Counted from the stretch's first letter, positions 1-9,043 are shown. The stretch is DNA of 11,511 nt from Syntrophaceae bacterium UBA2210 (GCA_002327865.1 DCUQ01000016.1:207-11717), one strand, 5' to 3'. A program made the numbers and translations. The notes: generated from the letters alone by a model not told the origin.

Positions 1-1536
1 GAGATTACGCGGGATATCCCCAATGTGGGTGAGGATGCCCTGAGGAATCTGGATGAAAGCGGCATTGTGAGAATGGGCGCGTCGGTCAAGGCGGGCGATA
101 TCCTCGTGGGGAAAGTCACCCCCAAGGGGGAGACCCAGTTGTCCCCCGAGGAAAAACTGCTCCGGGCCATATTCGGAGAAAAGGCGGGCGACGTAAGAGA
201 TACCTCTCTGAGAGTTCCTCCGGGTGTGGAGGGTGTCGTCATCGATGCCAAAATATTTACACGAAAGGGCGCTGAGAAGGACAGCAGGTCTCAATCGATA
301 GAAGACGAAGAGATCGACAGTCTCTTTAAGGACAGAGACGATGAGATCAGGATTATCACCGATAGCGTAAAGAAAAAGATTTCAGAATTATTCATCGGTG
401 AAGTTTCCGCTTCAAAACTGGCTGATCCGAACAGCAAGAAAACTTTCCTGAAAAAAGCTGAAACGATTACCAGAGAAACGCTCGTATCTATACCTTTCAG
501 ATTTTGGAAGGATATAACTTTGGAAAATTACCAGACCGAAGAGAAAATACAGGCGACATTTGCGGGTCTTTCTCAACGGGTTGAAGATATTGAATCCTTC
601 TTCGCTGAGAAAGCGGAAAAGGTGAAAACGGGTGACGAGCTGCCGCCCGGTGTAATAAAACTGGTAAAGGTATATATTGCTATCAAGAGAAAACTTTCCG
701 TCGGCGATAAGATGGCAGGCAGGCATGGTAACAAGGGGGTACTGTCACGAATACTCCCGGAAGCCGATATGCCCTTCTTTGAAGACGGAACACCCGTCGA
801 TATAGTTTTAAATCCCCTAGGTGTGCCTTCGCGTATGAACGTGGGTCAGATTCTTGAAACACACCTTGGCTGGGCGGCGAAGGGGCTCGGTGAGAAGATT
901 CAGGATCTTGCTGAAAAAGCCGGTAACGATGCGGTGAAACAGGAGCTGAAAAAGATATATTCTTCCCCTGAATTCGATGAGTTCGTTGACGGAGCGACTG
1001 CCGATGCATTCAAGAAATTTGTTTACAGACTGGAAAGAGGCGTTCCCCTGGCCACACCGGTTTTCGACGGAGCCGATGAGAGTGAAATAAGAGAAATGCT
1101 GAAATCGGTAGGATTGCCGGAGACTGGGCAGACGACGCTTTACGACGGCCGTACGGGAGAACAGTTCGACCAGAAGGTAACGGTCGGAATGATCTACATG
1201 ATGAAACTCCATCATCTTGTCGATGATAAGATCCATGCGAGATCCATCGGGCCCTATTCTCTGGTTACACAGCAACCGCTTGGAGGAAAGGCGCAATTCG
1301 GTGGCCAGAGGCTGGGCGAAATGGAAGTGTGGGCGATTGAGGCCTATGGAGCCGCCCATGCCTTGCAAGAGTTTCTTACAGTCAAGTCGGACGATGTGGC
1401 GGGAAGAACAAGAATGTACGAGGCTATTGTCAAGGGGGATCATACCATGGAGCCTGGATTGCCTGAATCCTTTAACGTACTTGTCAAGGAATTGCAGGGC
1501 CTCGCAATCGATGTTGAATTGATAGAGGGCGAGTAG
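1..1536 (+). CDS. rpoB: DNA-directed RNA polymerase subunit beta, C-terminal part (5' end outside window)
   Basis: This is the C-terminal 511 codons of the beta subunit, which forms the RNA polymerase active-centre cleft with beta prime. The reading frame is open from base 1 and the first codons ([19 protein letters not shown]) already match the family, so the gene enters from the left. Visible landmarks, numbered within the fragment, are [16 protein letters not shown] near 32-47, [13 protein letters not shown] with Lys237 and Lys245 (the counterparts of E. coli Lys1065 and Lys1073, which face the nucleotide), and [41 protein letters not shown] sequence marks the C-terminal clamp anchor, with Ile for Leu late in the motif. 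The protein ends in the usual [18 protein letters not shown]. The stretch near residues 100-200 is divergent from E. coli and resembles the deltaproteobacterial form. The rifampicin region lies upstream of the window. rpoC follows after 53 nt, as in the standard rpoBC operon. Confidence 0.98.
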   Translation, partial: EITRDIPNVGEDALRNLDESGIVRMGASVKAGDILVGKVTPKGETQLSPEEKLLRAIFGEKAGDVRDTSLRVPPGVEGVVIDAKIFTRKGAEKDSRSQSIEDEEIDSLFKDRDDEIRIITDSVKKKISELFIGEVSASKLADPNSKKTFLKKAETITRETLVSIPFRFWKDITLENYQTEEKIQATFAGLSQRVEDIESFFAEKAEKVKTGDELPPGVIKLVKVYIAIKRKLSVGDKMAGRHGNKGVLSRILPEADMPFFEDGTPVDIVLNPLGVPSRMNVGQILETHLGWAAKGLGEKIQDLAEKAGNDAVKQELKKIYSSPEFDEFVDGATADAFKKFVYRLERGVPLATPVFDGADESEIREMLKSVGLPETGQTTLYDGRTGEQFDQKVTVGMIYMMKLHHLVDDKIHARSIGPYSLVTQQPLGGKAQFGGQRLGEMEVWAIEAYGAAHALQEFLTVKSDDVAGRTRMYEAIVKGDHTMEPGLPESFNVLVKELQGLAIDVELIEGE

Positions 1537-1572
1537 AGTAAAGGCCTGTTATAGAACCAATTTTATATAAAT

Positions 1573-1580
1573 AAAGGGAG
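1573..1580 (+). promoter_or_regulatory. Ribosome binding site of rpoC
   Basis: AAAGGGAG lies 9 nt before a GTG codon at 1590. The 53-nt rpoB-rpoC gap has no in-frame ATG giving a recognisable beta prime N-terminus, so this site supports the GTG start. Confidence 0.75.
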
Positions 1581-1589
1581 TTTTATTCA

Positions 1590-4500
1590 GTGGAAGATAT
1601 CTATGGTTTTTTCGAGAAGCCTAAAGATCCTGTAAGATTTAATGCCATTAAGGTGTCCATCGCTTCGCCGGAAAAGATAATATCGTGGTCCCGGGGAGAA
1701 GTTAAAAAACCTGAGACTATAAATTACAGGACATTCAAACCTGAAAGAGACGGGTTGTTCTGCGCGAAGATATTCGGGCCGGTCAAGGACTATGAGTGCC
1801 TTTGCGGCCGTTATAAGAGGATGAAACACCGGGGCATGGTATGTGAGAAGTGCGGAGTAGAGGTCATCCAGTCGAAAGTGCGCAGAGAGAGAATGGGGCA
1901 TATAGTCCTGGCGGCACCTGTGGCGCATATCTGGTTTCTCAAAAGTTTGCCAAGTAGAATAGGAAATGTTCTGGATATTACGCTGAAGGAGCTGGAGCGG
2001 GTCTTGTATTTTGAATCGTGGATAGTTCTCGATCCAAAAGACACCCCCCTGAAAAAGAAAGAACTCCTTTCGGAAGATCAATATCTGGACTTGCTGGAGG
2101 AATATGGGGAGGAAGCGTTTGAAGCTGGTATAGGAGCCGAGGCTATAAAAAAACTCCTTGAGGAAGTTGATCTTGGAGAACTGGATGCCGAACTTCGGGT
2201 TGAACTTAAGGAAGCCACATCGGTTACCAAGAAGACAAAGCTGACGAAAAGATTGAAAGTCGTCGAGGCATTGAAAAAATCGGGAAACAGGCCCGAATGG
2301 ATGACACTTACGGTGATTCCCGTTATTCCACCGGACCTGAGACCGCTGGTTCCACTGGATGGTGGTCGTTTTGCCACTTCCGACCTGAATGATCTTTACA
2401 GAAGGGTAATAAACAGGAACAACCGGTTGAAACGACTTCTGGAGTTGAATGCTCCTGAGATTATTATCAGGAACGAAAAAAGGATGCTTCAGGAAGCCGT
2501 TGATTGTCTGTTTGACAATGGCAGGCGTGGGCGTGCGGTTACCGGTTCGAACAAGAGACCCCTGAAATCTCTGTCGGATATGCTCAAGGGCAAGCAGGGA
2601 AGATTCAGACAGAATCTGCTTGGGAAAAGAGTCGATTATTCCGGGCGATCCGTTATTACCGTGGGACCTGACCTGAGATTGCATCAATGCGGGCTTCCCA
2701 AGAAGATGGCGCTGGAATTGTTTAAGCCCTTTATCTACAACAGGCTCGAAGAAAAGGGATACGTGACAACGGTAAAAAGTGCCAAGAAAATGGTCGAGAG
2801 GGAAGGTGCGGAAGTATGGGATGCTCTGGATGAAGTTGTGCGCGAGTACCCTGTGTTACTTAACAGGGCGCCGACACTTCACAGGCTTGGTATTCAGGCG
2901 TTTGAACCGGTTCTTATCGAAGGAAAGGCCCTTCAGCTGCATCCGCTCGTTTGCGCGGCATTCAACGCTGATTTCGATGGCGATCAGATGGCAGTTCATG
3001 TGCCGCTTTCAGTGGAAGCCCAGGTAGAGGCGAGATGTCTCATGATGTCCACCAACAACATACTTTCTCCCGCCAATGGCAAGCCGATAATCATTCCCAG
3101 CCAGGATATGGTTCTCGGTATATATTATCTGACAAGGTCGAGGGAGTACGTAAAAGGGGAGGGGATGGTATTTTCCGATCCCGGCGAAGTGAGAAGCGCT
3201 TATGATGCGGGAGCGGTTGACCTCCATGCCATAGTAAAGGTTCGTATGGAAGGAGGAATGGTTGACACCACTGTGGGCAGGATATTGCTCTATGAGATTA
3301 TTCCTTCCGATATTACTTTTGATTTCATCAACAAGGTTATGAATAAGAAGGAAATAGCCAACCTGGTTGATTATGCTTACAGGCAATTCGGAGCGAAAAC
3401 AACGGTAATACTGGCGGACAGGTTAAAGGACCTTGGTTACAAATACGCCACGTTATCCGGTTTATCGATCGCCATCGGCGATCTGGCCATTCCCGACAGC
3501 AAAGGCGATATCGTTGCAACAGCGCAGAAAGATGTTCTGGAAATACAAAAGCAATATATGGACGGTCTTATAACGGATGGTGAACGTTATAATAAGGTTA
3601 TCGATATCTGGGCCCACGCAACTGAGAAAGTTGCCAATGACATGTTGAGAGGCATCGGCACCGAAGAACTTGTTTCACCCGATGGTACACAAAAGCAGGT
3701 TGAAGCCTTTAACTCGATCTATATGATGGCAGATTCCGGTGCCCGTGGAAGTGCCGCCCAGACGAGGCAGCTTGCCGGTATGAGGGGATTGATGGCAAAA
3801 CCGTCAGGGGAGATTATAGAAACGCCGATCACCGCAAACTTCAGAGAGGGTCTTTCTGTTCTGCAGTATTTTATTTCCACTCACGGCGCAAGGAAGGGTC
3901 TTGCAGATACGGCTCTTAAAACGGCTAACTCCGGGTATCTTACGAGAAGGCTTGTCGATGTGGCGCAGGATTGTATCATTATGGAAAAGGACTGCGGAAC
4001 ACTTGACGGAATCTATGTTTCGGCCCTGGTCGAAGGTGGGGAGATGATCGAAACGGTGGGCGAACGTATTCTCGGAAGAGTTGCCCTTGAGGATATAGAA
4101 GATCCCTTTACCGGAGAAATTCTGGTGAAGGCGAATCAGGAGATTACTGAAACGCTTGCGGAGAATATCGACAAAGCAGGGCTGGAAAGAGTACTGATAA
4201 GATCCGCTCTTACCTGTAAATCCAAGCACGGTATCTGTGTACGCTGCTATGGAAGAGACCTGGCGCACGGGCATCTTGTAAACATCGGAGAAGCCGTCGG
4301 CACCATCGCTGCACAGTCCATAGGTGAACCGGGGACACAGTTGACGATGAGAACATTCCATATCGGTGGTACGGCCAAATTTGAAGAACACTCTACCCTG
4401 GAAGCCAGACACCACGGAGTGCTTAATTTTGTCGATATTAATGTGGCAAAGAGCAAGAGTAATGAAACGGTTGTCATGAGCAGGAATGGAGAGGTTCACG

Positions 4501-5735
4501 TCTTGGATGAAGAAGGGCGGAATCGCGGCAAATATCCTGTTCCCTATGGAGCTCATTTAAAGGTTGTTGAAGGAGATGCCATACAGGCGGGAACACTGAT
4601 TGCCCAGTGGGATCCTTATGCGATTCCAATACTTTCCGAAGTCGATGGTACCGTAAAGTTCGGAGATATTGTTGAGGGTAAAACCATGCAGGAACAGGTT
4701 GACGAGGTTACCGGCCTTTCGAGAAAGGTAATTGTAGAATACAGGTCAGCCGACCTCCGCCCCAGGGTTTCGATAAAAGACAAAGAAGGAAAAACCGCCA
4801 AGGTTCCTGGAACGCATACGATCGCGCGACATCTGTTGCCTGTGGGAGCGAATATTGGTGTTTCAGAAGGCGATGAGGTAAAAGCGGGTGATATCATAGC
4901 AAAAATACCCAGAGAAACCACGAAGACAAAGGATATTACCGGAGGGCTTCCGCGTGTTGCTGAGCTTTTCGAAGCCAGGAAACCTAAAGAATATGCGGTA
5001 ATAGCCGAGATAGACGGGGAAGTTTCTTATGGTGAGGATGTTAAGGGGAAGAGAAGAATAATCATAACGCCCGACGTGGGAGATCCTAAAGAATATTTGA
5101 TTGCCAGAGGAAAACATGTCAGCGTCCAAGAGGGAGACAGAGTTGTAGCAGGCCAGGCATTGATGGATGGATCGAGTAATCCTCATGATATCCTTAACAT
5201 CAAGGGTGAGAAGGAACTGGCCACTTATCTGGTAGACGAAGTGCAGGAAGTTTACCGGTTACAGGGAGTCAAAATCAACGATAAACACATAGAGATTATT
5301 GTCCGGCAGATGCTGAAGAAGGTAAGGGTTACGGATTCGGGTGATACCTCTTTCCTCGTGGATGAACAGGTGGACAAGAATATCTTTGAAGAGGAAAACG
5401 AAAAAGCGATTCAACAGGGAGGACGCCCCTCTATTGCCGAGCCCGTGCTTCTTGGTATTACAAAAGCGTCTCTCCATACCGACAGTTTTATATCCGCGGC
5501 ATCTTTTCAAGAAACAACTCGAGTGCTGACGGAAGCTGCGCTTTCTGGGAAAGTGGATTATTTAAGAGGACTTAAAGAGAATGTAATCATGGGAAGATTG
5601 ATTCCTGCCGGTACAGGACTCTCCATGTATAAGAAGCTGGGAATAGAAATTGAAGATGAAAATATGTTTCCCGAAAATCAGCAAATAAATGGAGAAAATA
5701 TCGAGAAAAACCTTGACAGTGAAGTTGTGAATTGA
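1590..5735 (+). CDS. rpoC: DNA-directed RNA polymerase subunit beta prime
   Basis: Complete 1381-residue catalytic subunit of RNA polymerase. The start is GTG, fixed by the family N-terminus [14 protein letters not shown]. The N-terminal zinc ribbon uses Cys70, Cys72, Cys85 and Cys88, the same numbers as E. coli. The catalytic motif NADFDGDQM spans 459-467, with Asp461, Asp463 and Asp465 holding the active-site Mg2+. The second zinc site is Cys802, Cys876, Cys883 and Cys886, each 12 less than in E. coli. The bridge helix/trigger loop segment [16 protein letters not shown] carries Met920 and His924 (E. coli Met932 and His936). Between about 930 and 1115, before [15 protein letters not shown], sits a long insertion corresponding to proteobacterial SI3. 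The C-terminus keeps DVYRLQG-like [14 protein letters not shown] and [24 protein letters not shown], then ends in an acidic, lineage-specific tail. No frameshift or missing key residue was seen. Confidence 0.99.
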   Translation: MEDIYGFFEKPKDPVRFNAIKVSIASPEKIISWSRGEVKKPETINYRTFKPERDGLFCAKIFGPVKDYECLCGRYKRMKHRGMVCEKCGVEVIQSKVRRERMGHIVLAAPVAHIWFLKSLPSRIGNVLDITLKELERVLYFESWIVLDPKDTPLKKKELLSEDQYLDLLEEYGEEAFEAGIGAEAIKKLLEEVDLGELDAELRVELKEATSVTKKTKLTKRLKVVEALKKSGNRPEWMTLTVIPVIPPDLRPLVPLDGGRFATSDLNDLYRRVINRNNRLKRLLELNAPEIIIRNEKRMLQEAVDCLFDNGRRGRAVTGSNKRPLKSLSDMLKGKQGRFRQNLLGKRVDYSGRSVITVGPDLRLHQCGLPKKMALELFKPFIYNRLEEKGYVTTVKSAKKMVEREGAEVWDALDEVVREYPVLLNRAPTLHRLGIQAFEPVLIEGKALQLHPLVCAAFNADFDGDQMAVHVPLSVEAQVEARCLMMSTNNILSPANGKPIIIPSQDMVLGIYYLTRSREYVKGEGMVFSDPGEVRSAYDAGAVDLHAIVKVRMEGGMVDTTVGRILLYEIIPSDITFDFINKVMNKKEIANLVDYAYRQFGAKTTVILADRLKDLGYKYATLSGLSIAIGDLAIPDSKGDIVATAQKDVLEIQKQYMDGLITDGERYNKVIDIWAHATEKVANDMLRGIGTEELVSPDGTQKQVEAFNSIYMMADSGARGSAAQTRQLAGMRGLMAKPSGEIIETPITANFREGLSVLQYFISTHGARKGLADTALKTANSGYLTRRLVDVAQDCIIMEKDCGTLDGIYVSALVEGGEMIETVGERILGRVALEDIEDPFTGEILVKANQEITETLAENIDKAGLERVLIRSALTCKSKHGICVRCYGRDLAHGHLVNIGEAVGTIAAQSIGEPGTQLTMRTFHIGGTAKFEEHSTLEARHHGVLNFVDINVAKSKSNETVVMSRNGEVHVLDEEGRNRGKYPVPYGAHLKVVEGDAIQAGTLIAQWDPYAIPILSEVDGTVKFGDIVEGKTMQEQVDEVTGLSRKVIVEYRSADLRPRVSIKDKEGKTAKVPGTHTIARHLLPVGANIGVSEGDEVKAGDIIAKIPRETTKTKDITGGLPRVAELFEARKPKEYAVIAEIDGEVSYGEDVKGKRRIIITPDVGDPKEYLIARGKHVSVQEGDRVVAGQALMDGSSNPHDILNIKGEKELATYLVDEVQEVYRLQGVKINDKHIEIIVRQMLKKVRVTDSGDTSFLVDEQVDKNIFEEENEKAIQQGGRPSIAEPVLLGITKASLHTDSFISAASFQETTRVLTEAALSGKVDYLRGLKENVIMGRLIPAGTGLSMYKKLGIEIEDENMFPENQQINGENIEKNLDSEVVN

Positions 5736-5741
5736 TACAAA
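5713..5741 (+). promoter_or_regulatory. Candidate sigma-70 promoter for the rpsL-rpsG-tuf segment
   Basis: A perfect -35 hexamer TTGACA (5713-5718) is followed by a 17-nt spacer and TACAAA (5736-5741, four of six matches to TATAAT). The spacer ends in TGA directly before the -10, so a TGn extended -10 is also present. That TGA is the rpoC stop codon. Transcription would begin near 5748, leaving a leader of roughly 54 nt ahead of rpsL. The elements are seen in the sequence and the activity is inferred. No terminator was seen between rpoC and rpsL, so rpoBC read-through may also supply these genes. Confidence 0.5.
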
Positions 5742-5792
5742 TCGCTACTTTGCTGCACGTGAGTTTTGGAAGATAGAGCGGGAAGGATTTGT

Positions 5793-5797
5793 GGAGG
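5793..5797 (+). promoter_or_regulatory. Ribosome binding site of rpsL
   Basis: GGAGG lies 4 nt before the ATG at 5802. It lies inside the extra codons that would be added by a TTG at 5766, which decides for the ATG as the true S12 start. Confidence 0.8.
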
Positions 5798-5801
5798 AAT
5801 A

Positions 5802-6173
5802 ATGCCAACGATAAACCAGTTGATACGCAAGGGTAGATTGAAAATTAAGAAGAAAACTGCAGCTCCGGCTCTTGCGAGTTGCCCCCAGAGAAGAGGGGTT
5901 TGTGTCCGGGTTTATACGACCACGCCCAAGAAGCCGAATTCGGCTCTGAGAAAGGTAGCCAGGGTTCGTCTTACCAGCGGTTATGAGGTTACCTCATACA
6001 TACCGGGTATAGGACATAATCTTCAGGAGCATTCCGTTGTTCTCGTAAGGGGAGGGAGAGTTAAAGACCTTCCCGGAGTCAGATATCACGTAGTAAGAGG
6101 TTCTCTTGATGCAGTAGGAGTTCAGGACAGGAAACAGGGCAGGTCTAAATACGGTTCTAAAAAACCTAAGTAG
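5802..6173 (+). CDS. rpsL: 30S ribosomal protein S12
   Basis: Complete 123-residue S12, the decoding-centre protein of the small subunit that contacts 16S rRNA and mRNA-tRNA pairing. The start at 5802 gives the family N-terminus [13 protein letters not shown] longer frame from a TTG at 5766 would add 12 residues unlike S12. The conserved loops [13 protein letters not shown] and [13 protein letters not shown] are intact. Lys43 and Lys88 (Lys42 and Lys87 in mature E. coli numbering) are both lysine, the residues whose change commonly gives streptomycin resistance, so the protein looks streptomycin-sensitive at these sites. Asp89, the methylthiolation site in E. coli S12, is present. The gene begins the str segment 66 nt after rpoC and is followed by rpsG after 22 nt. 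Confidence 0.99.
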   Translation: MPTINQLIRKGRLKIKKKTAAPALASCPQRRGVCVRVYTTTPKKPNSALRKVARVRLTSGYEVTSYIPGIGHNLQEHSVVLVRGGRVKDLPGVRYHVVRGSLDAVGVQDRKQGRSKYGSKKPK

Positions 6174-6195
6174 GTGAGTAGATAGGAAGAGTTAT

Positions 6196-6666
6196 ATGCC
6201 GAGGAGAAGAGAAGTATCAAAAAGGAAGATACTGGCCGACCCCAAATACAACAGTCTGCTGGTGGCGAGATTTATTAACAATCTGCTGAAGAAAGGGAAA
6301 AAGAGCGTTGCCGAATCCATATTCTATGGAGCTTTTGATATTATAGAGGATAAGACAAAAGAATCGCCTCTTGAGGTCTTTGAGAAGGCGATGGATAACG
6401 TAAAACCTGTTCTTGAAGTGAAATCGAAGCGGATAGGTGGTGCTACATATCAGGTGCCTACCGAAGTGTTGCCAGACAGGAGGATAGCACTCGCGATTAG
6501 ATGGTTGATAGGGAATGCCCATTCCCGTACCGGCAAGAGCATGATGGAGAAATTGGCAACAGAACTTATGGACGCGGCTGCGGGTAGAGGCGCGTCTGTT
6601 AAAAAGAGAGAAGATACCCACAAAATGGCTGAAGCAAACAAGGCGTTTGCTCATTACAGATTTTAA
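6196..6666 (+). CDS. rpsG: 30S ribosomal protein S7
   Basis: Complete 156-residue S7, the primary 16S rRNA 3'-domain binding protein that nucleates assembly of the 30S head and lies near the E-site. The sequence is colinear with the family from [20 protein letters not shown] through [35 protein letters not shown] and [15 protein letters not shown] to [18 protein letters not shown], the usual C-terminus. The length is the common bacterial one, without the long E. coli K-12 tail. AGGAAG at 6184-6189 is a fair ribosome binding site, 6 nt before the ATG. In most bacteria fusA would follow, but here the next gene is tuf, 137 nt away. Confidence 0.99.
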   Translation: MPRRREVSKRKILADPKYNSLLVARFINNLLKKGKKSVAESIFYGAFDIIEDKTKESPLEVFEKAMDNVKPVLEVKSKRIGGATYQVPTEVLPDRRIALAIRWLIGNAHSRTGKSMMEKLATELMDAAAGRGASVKKREDTHKMAEANKAFAHYRF

Positions 6667-6803
6667 GGTTTTGTTTTTGGATAGTAAATCAGTGCAACTC
6701 TCATCTTGCGGGTGATTTGAAAGAGAATATCTCTGGGAGTAAACAGAAACGTTATTGGGTAGGGGAATCAATTAACCATTTATAATTAAAGGAGGTAATG
6801 GTT
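6667..6803 (+). other. rpsG-tuf spacer in the place normally held by fusA
   Basis: This 137-nt stretch is the largest gap in the window and occupies the canonical fusA position. I see no trace of EF-G coding sequence in it. It holds an imperfect hairpin: AAATCA (6686-6691) with TGATTT (6713-6718) outside, and GCAA (6694-6697) with TTGC (6706-6709) inside. A small hairpin follows, AGAGA/TCTCT (6722-6734) with a 3-nt loop. Neither is followed by a T-run, so neither is a clear terminator. TTGAAA (6717-6722) plus TAAACA (6740-6745) at 17 nt is a weak promoter candidate that would give a leader of about 50 nt ahead of tuf. The region could be a tuf leader, but function is unproven. Confidence 0.6.
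6791..6796 (+). promoter_or_regulatory. Ribosome binding site of tuf
   Basis: GGAGGT is a strong Shine-Dalgarno. It is 1 nt from an ATG at 6798 but 7 nt from the ATG at 6804, so the second ATG is the better start. That also gives the family N-terminus [12 protein letters not shown]. Confidence 0.85.
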
Positions 6804-7997
6804 ATGGCAAAGAAGAAATTTGAAAGGACTAAACCGCATCTTAATATTGGAACCATTGGACATGTGGATCACGGCAAAACAACACTGACCGCGGCCATTA
6901 CAAAACACCTGGCCACTAAGGGGTTTGCCCAGTATATGCCCTTTGATTCAATTGACAATGCTCCCGAAGAGAAGGAACGGGGTGTTACGATAAATATTGC
7001 GCATGTAGAGTATGAAACTGCGAAAAGGCATTATGCCCATGTCGATTGTCCGGGTCATGCCGACTATATAAAGAATATGATATCGGGTGCGGCCCATATG
7101 GATGGCACCATACTGGTAGTGGCTGCCTCGGACGGTCCGATGCCCCAAACCAGGGAACACATACTTCTGGCCCGGCAGGTTCAGGTCCCGTATATTATCG
7201 TTTATATGAACAAGGTCGATCTGGTAGATGATCCGGAGCTCCTTGATCTTGTCGAACTTGAATTGAGAGAACTCTTGACGGATTATAATTTCCCGGGTGA
7301 TGATATCCCGATCATAAGGGGATCCGCTTTGAAGGCTTTGGAAAACGATGATCCAAATTCCGAAGATGCTAAAAGCATTTGGGAGTTGTTGGATGCCATT
7401 GATTCCTATATCCCTCAGCCCGAGAGAGATCTTGACAAGCCCTTTCTTATGCCTGTCGGTGATGTTTTTACCATTTCCGGACGTGGAACGGTTGTTACGG
7501 GCAGGGTTGACAGGGGTATAATTAAAACCGGCGAGGAAGTCGAGATAGTCGGTATAAGGCCCACTTTCAAGACTGTATGTACCGGAGTGGAGATGTTCCG
7601 AAAGACCCTTGATGAAGGAAGAGCGGGCGACGATATCGGTATTCTCCTGAGGGGTACGAAACGGGAAGATGTTGAACGGGGACAGGTTGTTGCAAAGCCC
7701 GGCTCCATTACACCCCATACCAGATTCAAGGCGCAGGTATACGTGCTTACGAAGGAAGAGGGTGGAAGGCATACGCCGTTCTTTAATGGTTACCGTCCGC
7801 AGTTTTATTTCAGGACAACGGATGTTACCGGCGTTGCATCGCTTCCGGAAGGGATTGAAATGGTAATGCCCGGTGATAATGTGGAAATGGTAGTTGAATT
7901 GATAACTCCGATCGCAATGGAAGAACAGTTGAGATTTGCTATCCGTGAGGGTGGCAGGACTGTCGGTGCCGGTGTTGTCAGCGAGATCATGGAATAG
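6804..7997 (+). CDS. tuf: Translation elongation factor Tu
   Basis: Complete 397-residue EF-Tu, the GTPase that brings aminoacyl-tRNA to the ribosomal A-site. All G motifs are intact: GHVDHGKT (19-26), the switch I Thr62 in RGVTIN, DCPGH (81-85) with the catalytic His85, NKVD (136-139) and SAL (174-176). Domains 2 and 3 follow with [33 protein letters not shown] and the C-terminus [17 protein letters not shown]. The start is set by the ribosome binding site at 6791-6796; an ATG two codons earlier is too close to it. The segment after the G5 motif (about 180-195, ending [14 protein letters not shown]) is a few residues longer than in E. coli. That segment and [10 protein letters not shown] recall Chloroflexota-type EF-Tu as I remember it. 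The gene follows rpsG without fusA and leads into rpsJ after 23 nt, joining the str and S10 segments. Confidence 0.99.
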   Translation: MAKKKFERTKPHLNIGTIGHVDHGKTTLTAAITKHLATKGFAQYMPFDSIDNAPEEKERGVTINIAHVEYETAKRHYAHVDCPGHADYIKNMISGAAHMDGTILVVAASDGPMPQTREHILLARQVQVPYIIVYMNKVDLVDDPELLDLVELELRELLTDYNFPGDDIPIIRGSALKALENDDPNSEDAKSIWELLDAIDSYIPQPERDLDKPFLMPVGDVFTISGRGTVVTGRVDRGIIKTGEEVEIVGIRPTFKTVCTGVEMFRKTLDEGRAGDDIGILLRGTKREDVERGQVVAKPGSITPHTRFKAQVYVLTKEEGGRHTPFFNGYRPQFYFRTTDVTGVASLPEGIEMVMPGDNVEMVVELITPIAMEEQLRFAIREGGRTVGAGVVSEIME

Positions 7998-8020
7998 GGA
8001 ACTGATTCGGTAAAAAGTAA

Positions 8021-8329
8021 ATGGAAAATCAAAAGATAAGGATTCGCCTTAAAGCGTACGATTATAAGCTGCTCGACAGATCAGCTCAGGACATTGTGGA
8101 AACCGCGAAGAGAACGGGTGCGCGTGTCGCCGGCCCGATCCCGCTCCCAACTGCGATAAACAAGTATTGTGTAAACAGATCGCCCAATGTTGATAAGAAA
8201 TCCAGGGAGCAGTTTGAAATCAGAACGCATAAAAGGTTGATAGATATCATTGAACCGACACAGGCTACGGTTGATACGTTAATGAAACTTGATCTTTCAG
8301 CCGGTGTTGATGTGGAAATAAAATTATAG
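8021..8329 (+). CDS. rpsJ: 30S ribosomal protein S10 (also transcription antitermination factor NusE)
   Basis: Complete 102-residue S10, a 30S head protein that in known bacteria also acts as NusE, pairing with NusB in antitermination. It is colinear with the family: [56 protein letters not shown] and the terminal [15 protein letters not shown]. No strong Shine-Dalgarno is seen before the ATG at 8021, where the upstream sequence is A-rich (CGGTAAAAAGTAA). Translation may therefore partly depend on ribosomes finishing tuf 23 nt upstream; this is inference. The gene opens the S10 segment and is separated from rplC by an 84-nt spacer holding a terminator-like hairpin. Confidence 0.98.
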   Translation: MENQKIRIRLKAYDYKLLDRSAQDIVETAKRTGARVAGPIPLPTAINKYCVNRSPNVDKKSREQFEIRTHKRLIDIIEPTQATVDTLMKLDLSAGVDVEIKL

Positions 8330-8341
8330 GCTTAGCGTATG

Positions 8342-8382
8342 AATGAGGAGATGATTTTTCCCGACATCGTCTCCTCATTTTT
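8342..8382 (+). terminator. Terminator-like hairpin with T-run between rpsJ and rplC
   Basis: AATGAGGAGATGAT (8342-8355) can pair with ATCGTCTCCTCATT (8366-8379), giving 14 base pairs with one G-U wobble (8352/8369) and a 10-nt loop. The right arm runs into TTTTT (8378-8382), two bases of which are in the stem. This is the layout of an intrinsic terminator or attenuator for + strand transcription, 12 nt after the rpsJ stop codon. The T-run is short and the stem base is A-T rich, so termination would probably be partial. That fits a site inside an operon whose later genes must still be expressed. On the - strand there is no matching T-run. A binding site for a ribosomal protein, or an mRNA 3'-end stabiliser, is also possible. 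Confidence 0.65.
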
Positions 8383-8413
8383 GCCAGAAAAGTACATGGG
8401 AATTAAAGATGTC

Positions 8414-9043
8414 ATGAAAAAGGGACTGATAGGTAAAAAATTGGGTATGACGCAAATATTCTGGAATGACGGTTCTGTCATTCCGGTTACCGCTATCAAA
8501 GCCGGACCTTGTGTTGTCATACAGAAGAAGACCCGTGAAGTGGACGGATATGATGCGCTTCAACTCGGATTTGACCAGGTGAAAGAAAAGATGGTCAATA
8601 AACCCCTCAAGGGACATTATAAAGAAGCCGGCAAGGGCTTTTTCAGAGTCCTCCGGGAGTTCAAGTTTGAATCGACAGGAGATCACGAGGTAGGATCGGA
8701 ACTGAAAGCGGATATTTTTAAAGTTGGCGACTATGTAGATGTTGTTGGAACGACCAGGGGGAGAGGCTTTGCCGGTGTCGTGAAACGTCATGGTTTCCGT
8801 GGTGGAAAAGCTTCTCATGGTTCAATGTTTCACAGGGCACCGGGATCGATAGGATCCAGTGCCTGGCCATCCAGGGTTTTCAAGGGTAAAAGACTACCCG
8901 GCCATATGGGCAACCGTCGGCAGACCGTACAAAACCTCATGGTGGTAGGTATAAAGCCGGAGCAAAACATGATTCTGGTAAAGGGACCTGTTGCCAGCAG
9001 CAGGAACGGTATTGTTTTAATAAAGGACGCTATTAAAATATAA
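8414..9043 (+). CDS. rplC: 50S ribosomal protein L3
   Basis: Complete L3, an early-assembly 23S rRNA binder that reaches toward the peptidyl transferase centre. Starting at 8414 the protein begins [20 protein letters not shown] and is 209 residues, the same length as E. coli L3. The frame is open further up to an ATG at 8339. The 25 extra residues have no family counterpart, however, and the DNA coding for them is the hairpin at 8342-8382. An ATG at 8396 (six extra residues) cannot be excluded, since no start has a strong Shine-Dalgarno. The central extension [20 protein letters not shown] and the [16 protein letters not shown] loop are present. Residue 150 is Ala, where E. coli has the PrmB-methylated Gln150. 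rplD follows after 17 nt. Confidence 0.96.
   Translation: MKKGLIGKKLGMTQIFWNDGSVIPVTAIKAGPCVVIQKKTREVDGYDALQLGFDQVKEKMVNKPLKGHYKEAGKGFFRVLREFKFESTGDHEVGSELKADIFKVGDYVDVVGTTRGRGFAGVVKRHGFRGGKASHGSMFHRAPGSIGSSAWPSRVFKGKRLPGHMGNRRQTVQNLMVVGIKPEQNMILVKGPVASSRNGIVLIKDAIKI

Noticed and set aside
817..1443. Long antisense open frame of 208 codons inside rpoB
   Set aside because: It lies wholly opposite a highly conserved part of rpoB, lacks any recognisable domain, and is a by-product of codon usage on the other strand. The same holds for the 366-codon antisense frame at 1587-2687 in rpoC and the 274-codon one at 6948-7772 in tuf.
1562..1571. TTTATATAAA palindrome in the rpoB-rpoC gap, with TATAAA inside it
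   Set aside because: A short AT-only palindrome with no supporting -35 element; it is likely chance in an A/T-rich spacer and too weak to be a terminator.
5766..5801. Twelve extra codons on S12 from a TTG at 5766
   Set aside because: The residues do not match S12, and the stretch contains the GGAGG site serving the ATG at 5802.
5736..5801. Possible terminator between rpoC and rpsL
   Set aside because: Only the hexamer palindrome CACGTG (5758-5763) region was seen, without a longer stem or T-run, so read-through from rpoBC is more likely.
6781..6786. Perfect TATAAT just before tuf
   Set aside because: No -35 hexamer lies 16-18 nt upstream, and transcription would start near 6793, inside the GGAGGT ribosome binding site, leaving no usable leader.
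7507..7522. TTGACA and TATAAT in the middle of tuf
   Set aside because: They are only 4 nt apart, so they cannot form one promoter. The best partner for this TATAAT is TTGTTA at 7492-7497 with a poor 19-nt spacer.
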